Of a stretch of DNA of 63,917 nt, positions 11,221 through 21,769 are shown piece after piece; position 1 is the first letter of the stretch, and each line of letters opens with the position of its first letter. The notes under the pieces were generated by a model. The model searched no databases, was not told where the DNA came from, and saw only the letters and a list, made by a program, of their open reading frames with translations. A program made the position numbers and the translations under genes. The DNA comes from Phoronis australis (Eukaryota > Phoronida > Phoronidae): assembly GCA_002633005.1 (NCBI GenBank), contig NMRA01000224.1:54910-118826 (forward strand), written 5' to 3'.

Positions 11221-11640
11221 ATTTTTTCTGATTGGTTAGGCCTATTGCGAAGTACAGTAGGTTATTCAATTGGCATGTTGACTTACCCCAGTGTGCTGAA
11301 ATTGAAAAGAATTCCTTGAAAAACGTAAGAGAAGTAACATTTTGAACGTTACATGACCTTTGCACTAATTGACCCTATCCGGTGCATTATAAGCGTCTTT
11401 ATGCAAATTATTGCAAAGCCCATGAAAAATGTGTTTAATGGTGAGAATCACAGTTGTCTAACGGTTGACACCTCGGAATACTTGCTGATTGAAAAGGTCA
11501 AATTTTCAGAAGAAAAATGCACCTAATGACCCCATGTTTGCACTAAATGACCTGAAACTTTGGATTCCGAATTGAACTACCTGTGCCAATCAGGCCTGTG
11601 AATTTGAAGTGTCTAGCTCAAAATTTTAGTTTGCACCTAA

Positions 11641-11653
11641 TGACCTTTGACCT
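11641..11653 (-). promoter_or_regulatory. DR1 nuclear-receptor-like site, copy 2
   Basis: This is the same 13-mer as at 11208-11220, exactly 433 bases further on, in the second unit of the tandem duplication. It is retained unchanged although flanking sequence has drifted. Confidence 0.45.
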
Positions 11654-11824
11654 ATTTAACCTGATTGGATGATATATATATCATCCGTTTAAGACGTTTT
11701 TTGCATGTTCTTCCGACTGGGTCTGGGAGTATGTACTGTACGTAAACCTGATTTGTCAATCATAACCTTGTCACCTTCTCGGAAATTTTGGCATATTGTT
11801 CGGTTGGCGCGCGTTTGGTTGTAT

Positions 11825-12555
11825 CACAGGCGTCCTCAGCTTCTTGATCGTCCTCAATACACTATATATAATATTACAAGGTATGACATTCCAGACCAGA
11901 AACTCCACGGGTACTTCCCTTCAGCCGCCCATAGCAAACACATGGCAAAACTGGCAATAAATTTACACAAAACAGAGGTTCAACAAACCATGAGGAATTG
12001 TGCTTTCTCTCAAAACCATTTACGGTGTCCTGCTCTACCGAGTTCGCAAGAAATTCGCGGTCAAAGCACAAAAATCTTCCCAAAAAGCCCACGCATCGAG
12101 CCTCCTTGGACGGTTCGAGGTCAAGGACGGTATGGAATTATCCGATTCGAGTTACGGGTCATCACCGAAGGTTACGTATGGCCTGGCTTTGAGTGGAGTC
12201 AGAGACCGTGTCTTTGGTGGAGTTATCGATGTCGTGACACTCCGTGACAAATCGACAATTGCCGTACCGTCCTTGACCTCGAACCGTCCGAGGAGGCTCG
12301 ATGCGTGGGCTTTTTGGGAACATTTTTGTGCTTTGACCGCGAATTTGTTGCGATCTCGCTGGAGCAGGACACCGTGAATGGTATTGGAAGAACAATTGCT
12401 AATGTTGAAACCTTGTTTTGTGTAAATTTATTGAGTTTTTTGTTTGATATGGACGGCTGAAGTGAAGCACCCGTGGAATTTCTCAGGGGTCGGGAATGTC
12501 ATACCTTGTAGTATTATAGTGTCTAGGGGACGATCAGAAGCTGAGGACGCCTATG
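11825..12555. mobile_element. Foldback hAT-like element with 8-bp TSD
   Basis: The 731-base element has inverted arms of about 310 bases each (about 11825-12140 and 12245-12555) around a centre of about 100 bases. Its ends read CACAGGCGTCCTCAGCTTCT and, on the other strand, CATAGGCGTCCTCAGCTTCT. The octamer GGTTGTAT occurs immediately outside both ends (11817-11824, 12556-12563). An 8-base duplication and CA-type ends fit the hAT superfamily. There is no transposase, so it is non-autonomous. The ORFs inside are products of the inverted repeat. Confidence 0.85.
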
Positions 12556-12968
12556 GGTTGTATTAGTGTTTTGCAGGCGATAAAATGTAAGGCGTATGAA
12601 TTTCTACTTTGCACTACTTTGCGATTTGCCCATATAATAACAAAAAATTGCGTACTCGGTGTTATTAACCAGTTGTTTCGTAACACATTTCAGGGCATGT
12701 GAGAAATCAAAATACGCCACATGTCACACCTTGTCAGATCGCTAAATGTCGCGAGTGTAAAAAGTTACTAAGAGACTGGAACACGTTTGTCATTCTCTCA
12801 CTATCGAACGTGGATGCGGTTTATATAGCTTCATTCGACAGTTGTAACTGTAAGGCAACCAGTTGATTGGCCAGCTGTGCTGCACGGTGCTGCACGTAAC
12901 ACTTGCTCGAACACTTTATGGGCGTAGAATTCCTTGGGCGTCTCGGGCTTACCCGCGCACTAAATTCC

Positions 12969-13524
12969 GTCTTCGCACACTATTCACTATTTTTGGGTCT
13001 GGCGGACTTACATTTTCTTTGCTCGCGCACAGGTAGGAACATGTGACCCTCATGGCGGGAAGGTTGGTTTTCTGACTTGTGCGGACTCTCCCATCTAACA
13101 ATAACGAAATTAATTTAGTTTGAAGACAGAACCGACTGTAATTCATCTCACATGATTAGGAATAACGACCAGACCCCGACAAGTGGCAGAAAAAGAACAC
13201 CGAGCCGAAACTCTAGTGAACTCCGAGCTTCGACGTCAAAAAAACCTCTGAAGCAACCGACAATGGACGCCATATTGACAGGAAAGGGACAAAATGTCAC
13301 CAAGAAGACTCGGTCATTGAAAGATGAACTAAAGGAGGCACTCATGGACTCAGATATCCAGTCACTGTTTACAAACATGATAAAGCCCTTAATTGACGCT
13401 GGTTTGTCTGAAATGTATAAAGCACTAGAGCTTCAATACGATCAAAAAATGGCTGAAAAGTCTTCGCACACTATTCACTATTTTTGGGTCTGGCGGACTT
13501 ACATTTTCTTTGCTCGCGCACAGG
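12969..13524 (+). mobile_element. ORF1-like fragment between 65-bp direct repeats
   Basis: Identical 65-base sequences at 12969-13033 and 13460-13524 flank 426 bases. The insert opens a frame at 13152 whose first 100 codons are basic, then a likely coiled coil (SLKDELKEALMDSDIQ, MYKALELQYDQKMAE), resembling the N-terminus of LINE ORF1 nucleic-acid-binding proteins. The frame then runs into the second repeat and stops at 13529, so the protein is cut short. The family assignment is tentative. Confidence 0.5.
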
Positions 13525-13865
13525 CTTAGTATGACTAAGTATCTATATTTTTAATAAAATTTGATCGACTGGATAACGTTCACAGCATGAAGTGAAAAAA
13601 GACGTAACTGATGTCACGATATTCAGATATCTTAATAAAATAAAAACACCTTAAGCGTGTCTGGTGATCATGAAAATAGTTCAGCGCCTCGATCAACCAA
13701 CGGAGAACTACATGTGGTATTGGGGCAGGGAACAATGTGGGGCAGGACTATACTGACCGCGAGCAAAGAAATTTGTTCGCGATTCGTCCGTAAGAGGCGA
13801 AAAGCGTGTGTGCGAAATCAATTTTGACGCGGAATCCACTAGACCGCGCACGAGCAGAAAATTTT

Positions 13866-13987
13866 GGGCTACCCTGCATCATCACTGACGCTTCGTCTTT
13901 CCACAAAACTAAGGCATTTAAGACTTCTTAGTTTAAATGCCTTGGTTTTGTTGAAGGACGAAGCGCCAGTGATGACGCAGGGTAGCC
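13866..13987. mobile_element. Small foldback hairpin (MITE-like)
   Basis: Arms of 55 bases (13866-13920 and 13933-13987) are inverted copies with about six mismatches, and the loop is 12 bases. The outer end is GGGCTACCCTGC. The transcript would form a long hairpin. Confidence 0.85.
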
Positions 13988-15250
13988 CTTTTTTACTTCT
14001 GACGTCAAATGGCTAGGTTAATTGCTGAACTTTGGTATGAACGAAGCAGCTTCGCTCGGTGATAGCACGGATTGTCTGTTGCGTTCATATCTTGACCCTA
14101 GGACTTGGTTGGTATTTGATTAAATGTTCTTATCACGTCATGATAATAAGTATAAATTGGAGAAATCATGTGATGATCCTTACTCGCCGTGAGGTGCCTG
14201 CGTGAATTATGTCGGGTGACACCGCTAACAGGTAAGATATGCATTAATTCTCAGTGATTTCGATATGCAGCTCCCAATGCCGTACTAATCCTTAAGCTAA
14301 GCTATAACCATAGGACTCTGAAGGATTCAGGGAACCCGTCTTGCCGCAGCCAGTGGAACTCCACCTGCTTTTGTAAAACTTGATAATAGACCTCGGGCAG
14401 TAGGTCACGTGAGGAGCCTTATAAAACCACTTGCGACTATTGGGAGCGGGGAGGATTTTGCGTTGACGTCGCAAACCATAGTATTTTTTTAAAATGAAAT
14501 GTCGCCATGTTTAAATTTGAACATTTCTGTGAAGTTTTTCTCGGACATTCCGCCACTCGAGGGTTTAGTCTATATATGTATGAGAAAAGTTGAGTTTGTA
14601 CTAAAAGCTAGATTCGCGTCGACTAAAATCGAGGCGGCTTTTACTGCGTGGTTTTCTTATACACTCTTAGGTTTTCTGAGCGATTTTCGATTACATCAAA
14701 AGCGGTAAACCGCGCGGGAAAACTGTACCCGAAACTGTCTTGTTGAAAAACTGCTAATGTGTAGTTTGACAAGTTGTCGGAAATGGCACTGGCGTAGCTA
14801 CGGTGGAGCACAAGGGGCCGTGGCCCTACCTGCAAAGTTCAAAGAAGTCATTCAACGCGCGTGAGCTTGCATGGAAGTTGCCATGTTGCTAAGAGTAAGC
14901 GCGTGAGCGCCTGAGTCAGCGGCCGGTCAAGCAGCGGACGTTTTCGCTGATCAAGTAAAGCAAGGTTTTCACGCCAATCTCCATTTGCTACTTAACACGT
15001 TTCCGTGCTGTTTGGGAAGAATTTTGCTTGCGCAATCAGAGCGAACAACCACCCGTAGATAATCGCGAGTCAATATTTCGAAGACGGGGAAATTGCAACG
15101 AACTTAAAAATAATTGTAAATGTCTGTATTGAAGAGTATAATTATCTTAATGAGAAAAATACATAGTGGAAATTGTTAAAATGAAAGTAAAGGTACTCGA
15201 AGATGGAAATGAAATTAGAAAACGCTGGAGAAGAAAAGTTGATTGAACTT
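13988..15250. other. Non-coding gap with worn repeats
   Basis: No gene is supported. Near 14786-14830 a sequence like CTGGCGTAGCTACGGTGGAG resembles the end of hAT-type elements whose ends begin CAGTGGCGTAGCTA. No matching second end is visible. Confidence 0.35.
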
Positions 15251-15257
15251 GCTAATA

Positions 15258-15290
15258 TGAATGAATGAATGAATCTTTATTTTAAACAGT
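15258..15290 (-). repeat. LINE/SINE 3' tail (ATTC)n
   Basis: On the minus strand AATAAAGATTCATTCATTCATTC is the kind of short tandem tail left by L2/CR1-type LINEs or their SINEs. The body of the element is not recognisable. Confidence 0.35.
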
Positions 15291-15514
15291 ACACACCATG
15301 GATTTTTGCACATTGTGAATTATCGGTGGCCACAGACTAAATGTAGGACTTAAAATTTAGCTAAATCCATGCTTATTTTGTGTAATTAGCTCAAAATTTT
15401 GATTTTTCTTTCAATTTTGCCAGTTTTCACATTTCCCGCCATGTGACGTCATGGGTTGAACACACGAGATCAGTGACTAGCATTGAACAAATGCGGAGAG
15501 TAGGGAATTTGAAA

Positions 15515-15738
15515 GCGACGACGATTATGAGCAAGAATTGAACGAATACTATGAAGAAACGTATGGGAATGGTGGTCAGGATGAGGAAATGGGGTTGCAC
15601 GAAAGCGAGAACGAGTTTGATGTGCTTCCGGCAGCGTACTTTTCTACTTTGAGGCTTTACGAAGTGGATCCTCCGGCGAGAGAACCGGCATCGGGCTGGG
15701 TGAGTCAACCCAGACGTCCAACGGACGATCCTGAATAA
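15515..15738 (+). CDS. Acidic ORF, uncertain
   Basis: An open stretch on the plus strand encodes a very acidic peptide (ESDDDYEQELNEYYEE, then GQDEEMGLHESENEF) ending PTDDPE-stop. No in-frame ATG precedes the acidic block, so it would have to be an exon. It overlaps the 3' part of the THAP pseudogene on the other strand (15655-15738). The strong composition bias is the only hint that it is coding. Confidence 0.2.
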
Positions 15739-16059
15739 AGAGCCGATGTTTCTGAATGGTAAATACCGGTATTGTCCTTTAATGAACCAGGCCTTCGTCG
15801 TAACGTCTCCTCTGACTGAAGTCGAAACACGAGTCCTCAAAATAGGCAGAACACAGAGTGGCCCCGGACCGAATCGTTTGGTCCACGCTGAGGTCCCACA
15901 CTCTCGTTCGGCGCACGAAGCGATGCCACTTCTGCGCAACTTTAGTGTACTTTGGAACACCGAGACGTTCTCCGCCTGGCTGCTGTTGCTGCAGCCTCCG
16001 CAAACACAACTTTTCACCCCTCTACGAACCTTCTCGATTCTAAAATACTTTGCTTTCAC
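15655..16059 (-). pseudogene. THAP-domain pseudogene
   Basis: Minus-strand reading gives a THAP zinc finger in two frames. First comes CVCGGCSNS ... ENVSVF; then, after a one-base shift near 15945, PKYTKVAQKWHRFVRRTRVW ... TLCSAYFEDSCFD. The residue pattern C..C, the central W, CS.YF and CF match THAP. A TAA stop (about 15778) then interrupts just before RTIPVFTI, which sits where THAP proteins have the AVPTIF-type motif. The frame ends at 15655. THAP domains are found in P-element-like transposases and in host DNA-binding proteins. With one frameshift and one stop it is probably dead, unless sequence errors are responsible. Confidence 0.65.
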
Positions 16060-16685
16060 TTCACTCTATGGCACTTTGTCTCTGATCCGAACACTATGGC
16101 GAACGACTTGGGTTCAACCATTGACGTTGTACATAATTATTTTTTTCCCAATTTTTGTGTGTTTCTTTATGAGCTGTGCACTAAAGGCTCTGAAATCAAG
16201 TGAGATATAATAATAAAATTTATTTTGAGGTACTAGAGTCATGTTGTGTACACTTTAAGTCATAGTATTGTGTCTTATAGAAGCACCCAGCCTCTATGAG
16301 GCTTACAATACTGTAGCAATTAAACAAATTAATTAATGACAACATGGAGGAACATGGAAAAATATGATGATATTACTTACAGTCGTCAAGTGTTCACTAA
16401 ATATCGCCCATCAATTCGTCTACTCTATATATAGAAACCTCTTTAGAAGTTTGCTTTTATTGTCAGTCGAAAGCGTATACTAGCAATCTAGTTATGATGA
16501 CAGCACTTGATATTGAAGAAGACAAAAGTCCCACTGATGGGGGTCGGGAATGGCAGAGAGGGATAGAGGGAGGGACACAGGGAGAACCGAGAAACGGCCG
16601 GGAGAGTGCCCGAGGGTACAGTACACTGTAAACCAACGAAGAAAATGTTCTGAGGATTGATAACGCATGCTTGAATATTTTTCAG

Positions 16686-17523
16686 ATTGGCTCAGCTGAC
16701 TGATTACATTCATCCATATCTGACAAAACTTGACTACGCCTCCGTATCAACGAATGCCTGTGTCATCGCAGCGTCATTTCTGTTTTTTTCTCTCATATAC
16801 ATTCTGTCAGCAGCCGTCGCCAGTCAGACATGGACCTACAATAATCTTCGAAAGAAAGAAAAAATCTTTTGGAATTTATCCGTTGTTAGAGGCGTCTTTG
16901 GAGCATTTGGGACTGTTGTTGGCATATGGACAATCTGGTTTGATACGGAGCTTGTTAAAGATGTCGTATTTGGGAAGACGCCAACTAGTTGTTTCGCGCT
17001 CAACGTCACAATTGGGTTCTTTATATTGGAGTGCACTGCACTTTTGATCACCGATTTAGTGTTCAAGCAGCAGAGTCTACTTCTCAATATCCATCACTGG
17101 TTAGCGCTCGGCGGTTACTTGATGGTCCTTTCCTTGGGTAGCAGTCATTACTTCGGAATGGTGGGTTTGATGCTCGAGATGAGCACGCCCTTCAGCGCAC
17201 TCTGTTGGACATTGTTGAAATGCGGCCAAGCAAATACACTTCTGTGGAAAGCGAACCAGACTATTCTGGTGCACTTATTCCACTGTCGAACAATTCTCGA
17301 GGGATACATGTGGTTGGAGACCTATCGCCACTGGAACGCAATTTGGTCTTTGATGCCTCGTCCCATTTTCGTAAGCCTATACACACAACTGACGCTCATA
17401 TTCTTTGTCATGACGCCATATTGGACATACAAAAAGACGGTACAGATGCATCGGCCAGTAGACTGGAACTTCGAAGATTCTGAAAAGTCAAAGGCCACAA
17501 ACGGTTTTACAAAAAGCGAATGA
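16686..17523 (+). CDS. CLN8: CLN8-like ER transmembrane TLC protein (main exon)
   Basis: The open frame of about 278 residues matches CLN8 along its length: LDYASV near the start, EKIFWNLSVVRGVFG, HYFGMVGLMLEMSTPF, LWKANQ, HLFHCRTIL, and the C-terminal PYWTYKKTVQ..RPVDWNF. CLN8 is an ER/ERGIC membrane protein of the TLC family that carries newly made lysosomal enzymes out of the ER. At least five hydrophobic segments are visible. The exon follows a TATTTTTCAG acceptor at 16676-16685. An in-frame stop at 16672 and no ATG in between mean the start codon is in an upstream exon. One candidate starts at ATG 16494 with a donor at about 16629, which has the right phase but would need a 57-base intron. 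The rest of the gene is intronless. Confidence 0.9.
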
Positions 17524-18424
17524 ATTAATGGAGTTTGAAAGCCGTGTTTCCTGGCACAACCCGTGCTGACCTACTCTGGTAAACAGAGGTCAGATTTGAA
17601 GTAAGCAAACTTCACTAGTGTTGATCTTTACAGCTACATCCATAGAGCGCCAAAGAACTGACAATTGCGGATGAAGACTTAAACAGAACATGTGACGTCG
17701 TTGGGTTGGGTTTACGAACCGATCGGTTCGACGGAACTATATAAAATGTAGTCAGGACATATCAGTTATAAAAATTGATGCAGTCACCAGTAATTGTGCA
17801 GCGAAGCTGCCTTTTTGTGTAGAATTGTTGTCTTCAATTCAAATTTAGTTACATTAATGTGCGCAGTCTTCCATCGAAGTTTTAGTACATACCGTCACTG
17901 TGTCGTAAAACCACGACCTCTCATTATTTTTGAGAGAGTATGCTCCGTAAGCCGGACAGGATCAAGTTGTCGGCTTTTGGGATTACCAGATTGCATAGAC
18001 TCAAGTGATGGCGAATTTGGTTAAATTATTTTCATGTAATTAAAGGAATCGGTTCATTCTTTACGTGCAGTTGCAATATTTGACGGCACTGTGAACATCA
18101 CGAGTGTGGACAGTCCTGCAGTTTGTACGAGGCTTAAGTTCATTGCAAGCTCAAAAAATCAAACATATTTTGACAATTTGGGACCAATTTCATAATGGTA
18201 AGTGGTCTAAATCAAAATTTAGTTTCTGTTACGGAAATGCGATTAGGTGCATGCGCCTTTGCTTCATTTTAAGCGCACGCGACTATGTCTTGTCCAAGTA
18301 GATAGTTAGCCAATACTCAGATCTCCTATTACCGACTAGTAGAAAGTACGTCTGATCAGATGGTTGTTGGCACTAAAACCCTGCCTCGTTCCTTAGAAAA
18401 AAAATAGCTTTTACCGAAACGGTT
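17524..18424. other. Gap downstream of CLN8
   Basis: This holds the CLN8 3' untranslated region and unassigned DNA. No further gene is supported. Confidence 0.35.
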
Positions 18425-18426
18425 TC

Positions 18427-18622
18427 AAAATTGGTCTCAGCGTTCTTCTCATTTAGATGAGAAGAACTTTTTGGTTTTGCAACGAGCTGACAGTGCGTTA
18501 TTGCTCGAGACTGTGCTCGAGACTGTGCTCGAGACTGTGCTCGAGACTGTGCTCGAGACTGTGCTCGAGACTGTGCTCGGCGAATAGGAAGACACGCCGT
18601 GACAAGTCATCTTGAGCAGTCG
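18427..18622 (+). repeat. Interspersed repeat with 12-bp array inside
   Basis: It belongs to a family that begins AAATTGGTCTCA and contains GACACGCCGTGACAAGT near its end. Related copies are at 36581-36722, 44018-44152 and 48133-48275. This copy carries six and a half units of GCTCGAGACTGT at about 18502-18579. Confidence 0.6.
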
Positions 18623-20499
18623 ATCGTGTCTCGGGCAATTACGGTCTGTCAAACCGTCAGTTCTGCCCAATACCCACCTTTTGAAGGAGCAAATTAAATC
18701 CAGTTTCATAGCAGTGAGTGGCTAAACCAAAGCCCAGTTATATAGCGGGTAAAACGAGCGTTCACATGCGTCCTATAAGCCACATTTCCAGTACTTGGGC
18801 TTAGCACATGTATAGAATTCTGTTATTCTATCCTTTCACTCCGGGTGGACCGAACCTAAACTATAAATTACCGCTTCTCACGGACCGAAGAAGGTAACCT
18901 GCCCTGTGATTTGGGTCCGACTATACTAATACAGCTATGAGAACGCAGACCAAACAAAGTCGATGTGTCTCTAGATCAAACGTCTGACGAGAGTTCACAA
19001 ATGAATTTTATTCTGACGACATGTGAACGCTGCATAAATTGTGTTTTCTTTATGTGTATTGTCTTTGTGCTTTTGTTTTAATAGTTTGAGCTGGTTGAAT
19101 ACTAGTCTCAATTTTTCGTTTTGCAATGGATAAGTCAAGTTTTACTCACAAGTTGTTCCTTGATTTTTACTCAAGTGTTTCTTATATTGACGCATGTGCC
19201 CTAGTTTCCAAGCGGATGAGTATGAACACTCATAATTTTTTTATACGCCATTTGATGGAAAGCATTGATATTCCCGAGTCTTATTCAGATCATGGGCGTT
19301 TAGTGTAGCCATTCAACAATAAATTATAACAAACCAATTAATCAATCATTACAGATTATTGATGCACTTTTTCTCACACACACATTAGCAAAAACTACAA
19401 TGTCCATGCTATGTGAGTAGGACTGACGGGGAATTTTTATGAAGGAAATATAGAACATAGTCCATCAGTGTCTGTCATTTTAAAATACCCAAATCTCGGA
19501 CTCTTGCCGCAGATAATACTAGTTTAGAAATACCCTATTGTCCAACAAACTGTTGTCAAGTCACGCACCTGACAGCCAGGTGATCGATGCTGCGAAAAAG
19601 ACTACACAGCAAATTGAGCAGACGGCGTGGTTTCTTCGTAGCTTATGCAAAAAAAAATGGCGAAATGCAAAATCTCAGTGAATAGTGCTTTAGTTGGTAG
19701 ACTTTCATACAGAGGAAGTAAGCTTTTTGCTATTGAACCATCTCCTTTGAGATGAGCTTGACTGTATTACGTATGAAAATCGAGGCCGTGAAAGGCGTAG
19801 ACCTACAGTTCACAGTGAACAAAATAGATAATATATTTATACAATAAAGGCATTATAACAAATTAGATAAAACTATAACTCCGTGAATGCCGAAATTACA
19901 AATGACAAAACTTTCTGGAGATAGGCTTTCGCGTATAGTAATCCACATAATTATGTCAGTACGTCTGATATAACAGTTCAACGTTTTGTCGCGTGTCGTG
20001 ATAGCCTAAAACAAAGCAAAATCCACGAATCAAAGTTTGCAAGGAGCATATAGCCTATTTCTCATTTTTGTCATTAACAAAAAATGCATTGATTCCGTAC
20101 AACAAAACTCAACGTAGTGCCGTACCAAAATATCTACAGTCCTGCAAAAATAGAATAACTTGCCGGCCGCCGTACCAGTGTGATTTTTCTGTTATCACGC
20201 GGTTACGCTTCAGTTCGACTGCCGGTTCTTACGTGACTGTCGTATGCATGCTCCTAACCAGAGTGTGCACAGGGTTTCGACTTCTCTAGTTAATAGCCGG
20301 CTGCGAATAGTGTAGCCTAATGCCCCCTTAGCCATGGTTCAATCAAGTTAAAATCATTTAACGAAAAAGTGTGCGCGTTTTACGACACATTTCAATGTGA
20401 GCTGGACTGCTGAAAAATCTTAGATTTGTTGTATGTAGTAGAGCTCCCCAAGAGTCAACTGAGTGAATTGTGAAAACCCATACTGCCTATATGTCACAG
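18623..20499. other. Non-coding region
   Basis: Only ORFs of 60 to 75 codons without recognisable content occur (for example 19126-19308). No RNA gene or clear repeat is seen. Confidence 0.35.
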
Positions 20500-20690
20500 A
20501 TCAGTACATTACGGTCTTTGGCGGGTGGTCTATTCCCACAGTTGCCGTACGTAATTCGCTAAAAGCGAACGTCGCGCTTGCTCGTGTAGCAAACTTCGAA
20601 AGGAATTTTCAAATTTCCTCCAAACGTTTGGGGGTTGTCGAGGGTTACGAAGCATTTTCTTGTTTCAGAGAACTGTGTGGGAAAGTTATT
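20500..20690 (-). repeat. TTAA-ended MITE family, reverse fragment
   Basis: The reverse complement carries GTAACCCTCGACAA and CTTTTAGCGAATTAC, matching 420-560. It extends the homology through AACTTTCCCA and CTCTGAAACA. Confidence 0.55.
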
Positions 20691-21045
20691 TCAGTATCTA
20701 AGTGTTAGGAAAAAAACTGGTTTGTTGCAGGAAAAATTCCATGGCGGCGTTTTCCCCCGTTGATCCCAATGATGCCTGGGCTGCAACGATTCCTGAGGAG
20801 TTGCTTGAAATTTGGTTTTGTAGTCTTGCGCGGACAACAGGCAAACACGTAGCTGAATGTCACGGTTGTAGGCACCTTGAAAAGGCTTGGTATCGACAAT
20901 GCTAACTGCTGAGGGAAATGCCACGTACTGGAGACATCCCGGCGTGCAAGTCGTTGTAATCCAACGCGAATGCTATCTTTTAGTCTCACACACACACACT
21001 CATTGTTGCAGGCATTGACAACATCTCATGGTGATAGCCCGTTCA

Positions 21046-21195
21046 GGCCCATGGGCGGCGCACCATAGGGGGATGGGGCTATAGCCCCCACTTTTTTCAA
21101 TGCTACGCCGCACGTGGTCTATAGCTGGTGCACCACAGGGGGGCTGAAGGGGCTTGAGTCCCCCACTTTTTCAGTGCTGCGTCGCCCATGCAGGC
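21046..21195. mobile_element. Short inverted-repeat element
   Basis: The ends CATGGGCGGCGCACC and, on the other strand, CATGGGCGACGCAGC form a terminal inverted repeat. Inside, an AGGGGG-GGGGCT-CCCCACTTTTT block occurs twice about 75 bases apart. Confidence 0.5.
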
Positions 21196-21769
21196 TCGAG
21201 TATACTCACTGGAAATGAGAAAGAACACGTTACCTAGTAACTTGTCGAGAATGAAATAATTTACTACTTTTTGATGATCACTGAGTCCCAAGACAACACT
21301 TCCTAAATGAAGTACATATCATAAAACAAATATTCCGAATTTGTAGAAACTGAAAAAAACGTCAATGATATGTCCAGTATTCGTTGGGCGGCAAGGAGCG
21401 ATGTTTACATGGCGAGAAGGTCAGAGGAGTCTCAAAAAAAATGTAATTATTGGCGCTGATACATGTCCACAACAACAACGAGTTATAGTTACTGACAGCG
21501 TTTTGAGAAGATAAATCCCAGGAAGATTAATTTGTAAAAGTATGTGTATGTCGCCGGAAAATGGAACTTACATACGGACAAATCACAATCAAGGTCCATA
21601 TTCGGTGGCCACTGTTGGTGAAGAATGAAGGTTGTCATATAACTGTGAAAGCTGGGTTATTTTAAAGTACCATCATTCCAGGTTTGTAATCTAAAATATT
21701 TTTGCACAAGAATAACCGAACAAAATTTTATGGCCTAATGCATTGCAGTTGCATAAAAGGGTACGTACA

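Larger units (their letters stand above)
10868..11690. repeat. Tandem duplication, period about 433 bp
   Basis: Unit 1 (about 10868-11300) and unit 2 (about 11301-11690) share several blocks: CCGGTGCATTAT, TCAGAAGAAAAATGCACCTA, ATGACCTGAAACTTT and TAGCTCAAAATTTTAGTTTG. The units have diverged by perhaps a fifth. No ORF spans them. Confidence 0.9.

Noticed and set aside
11705-12395. ORFs of 64 to 180 codons at 11.7-12.4 kb on both strands
   Set aside because: They fall in the inverted arms of a foldback element and mirror each other.
15427-16059. 210-codon minus-strand ORF as one gene
   Set aside because: Only its first 40 codons follow the THAP domain. The rest is antisense to an acidic frame, and the THAP continuation is in another frame.
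20463-20995. Overlapping ORFs near 20.5-21.0 kb
   Set aside because: The first is a reverse copy of a dispersed MITE. The others show no homology or splice support.
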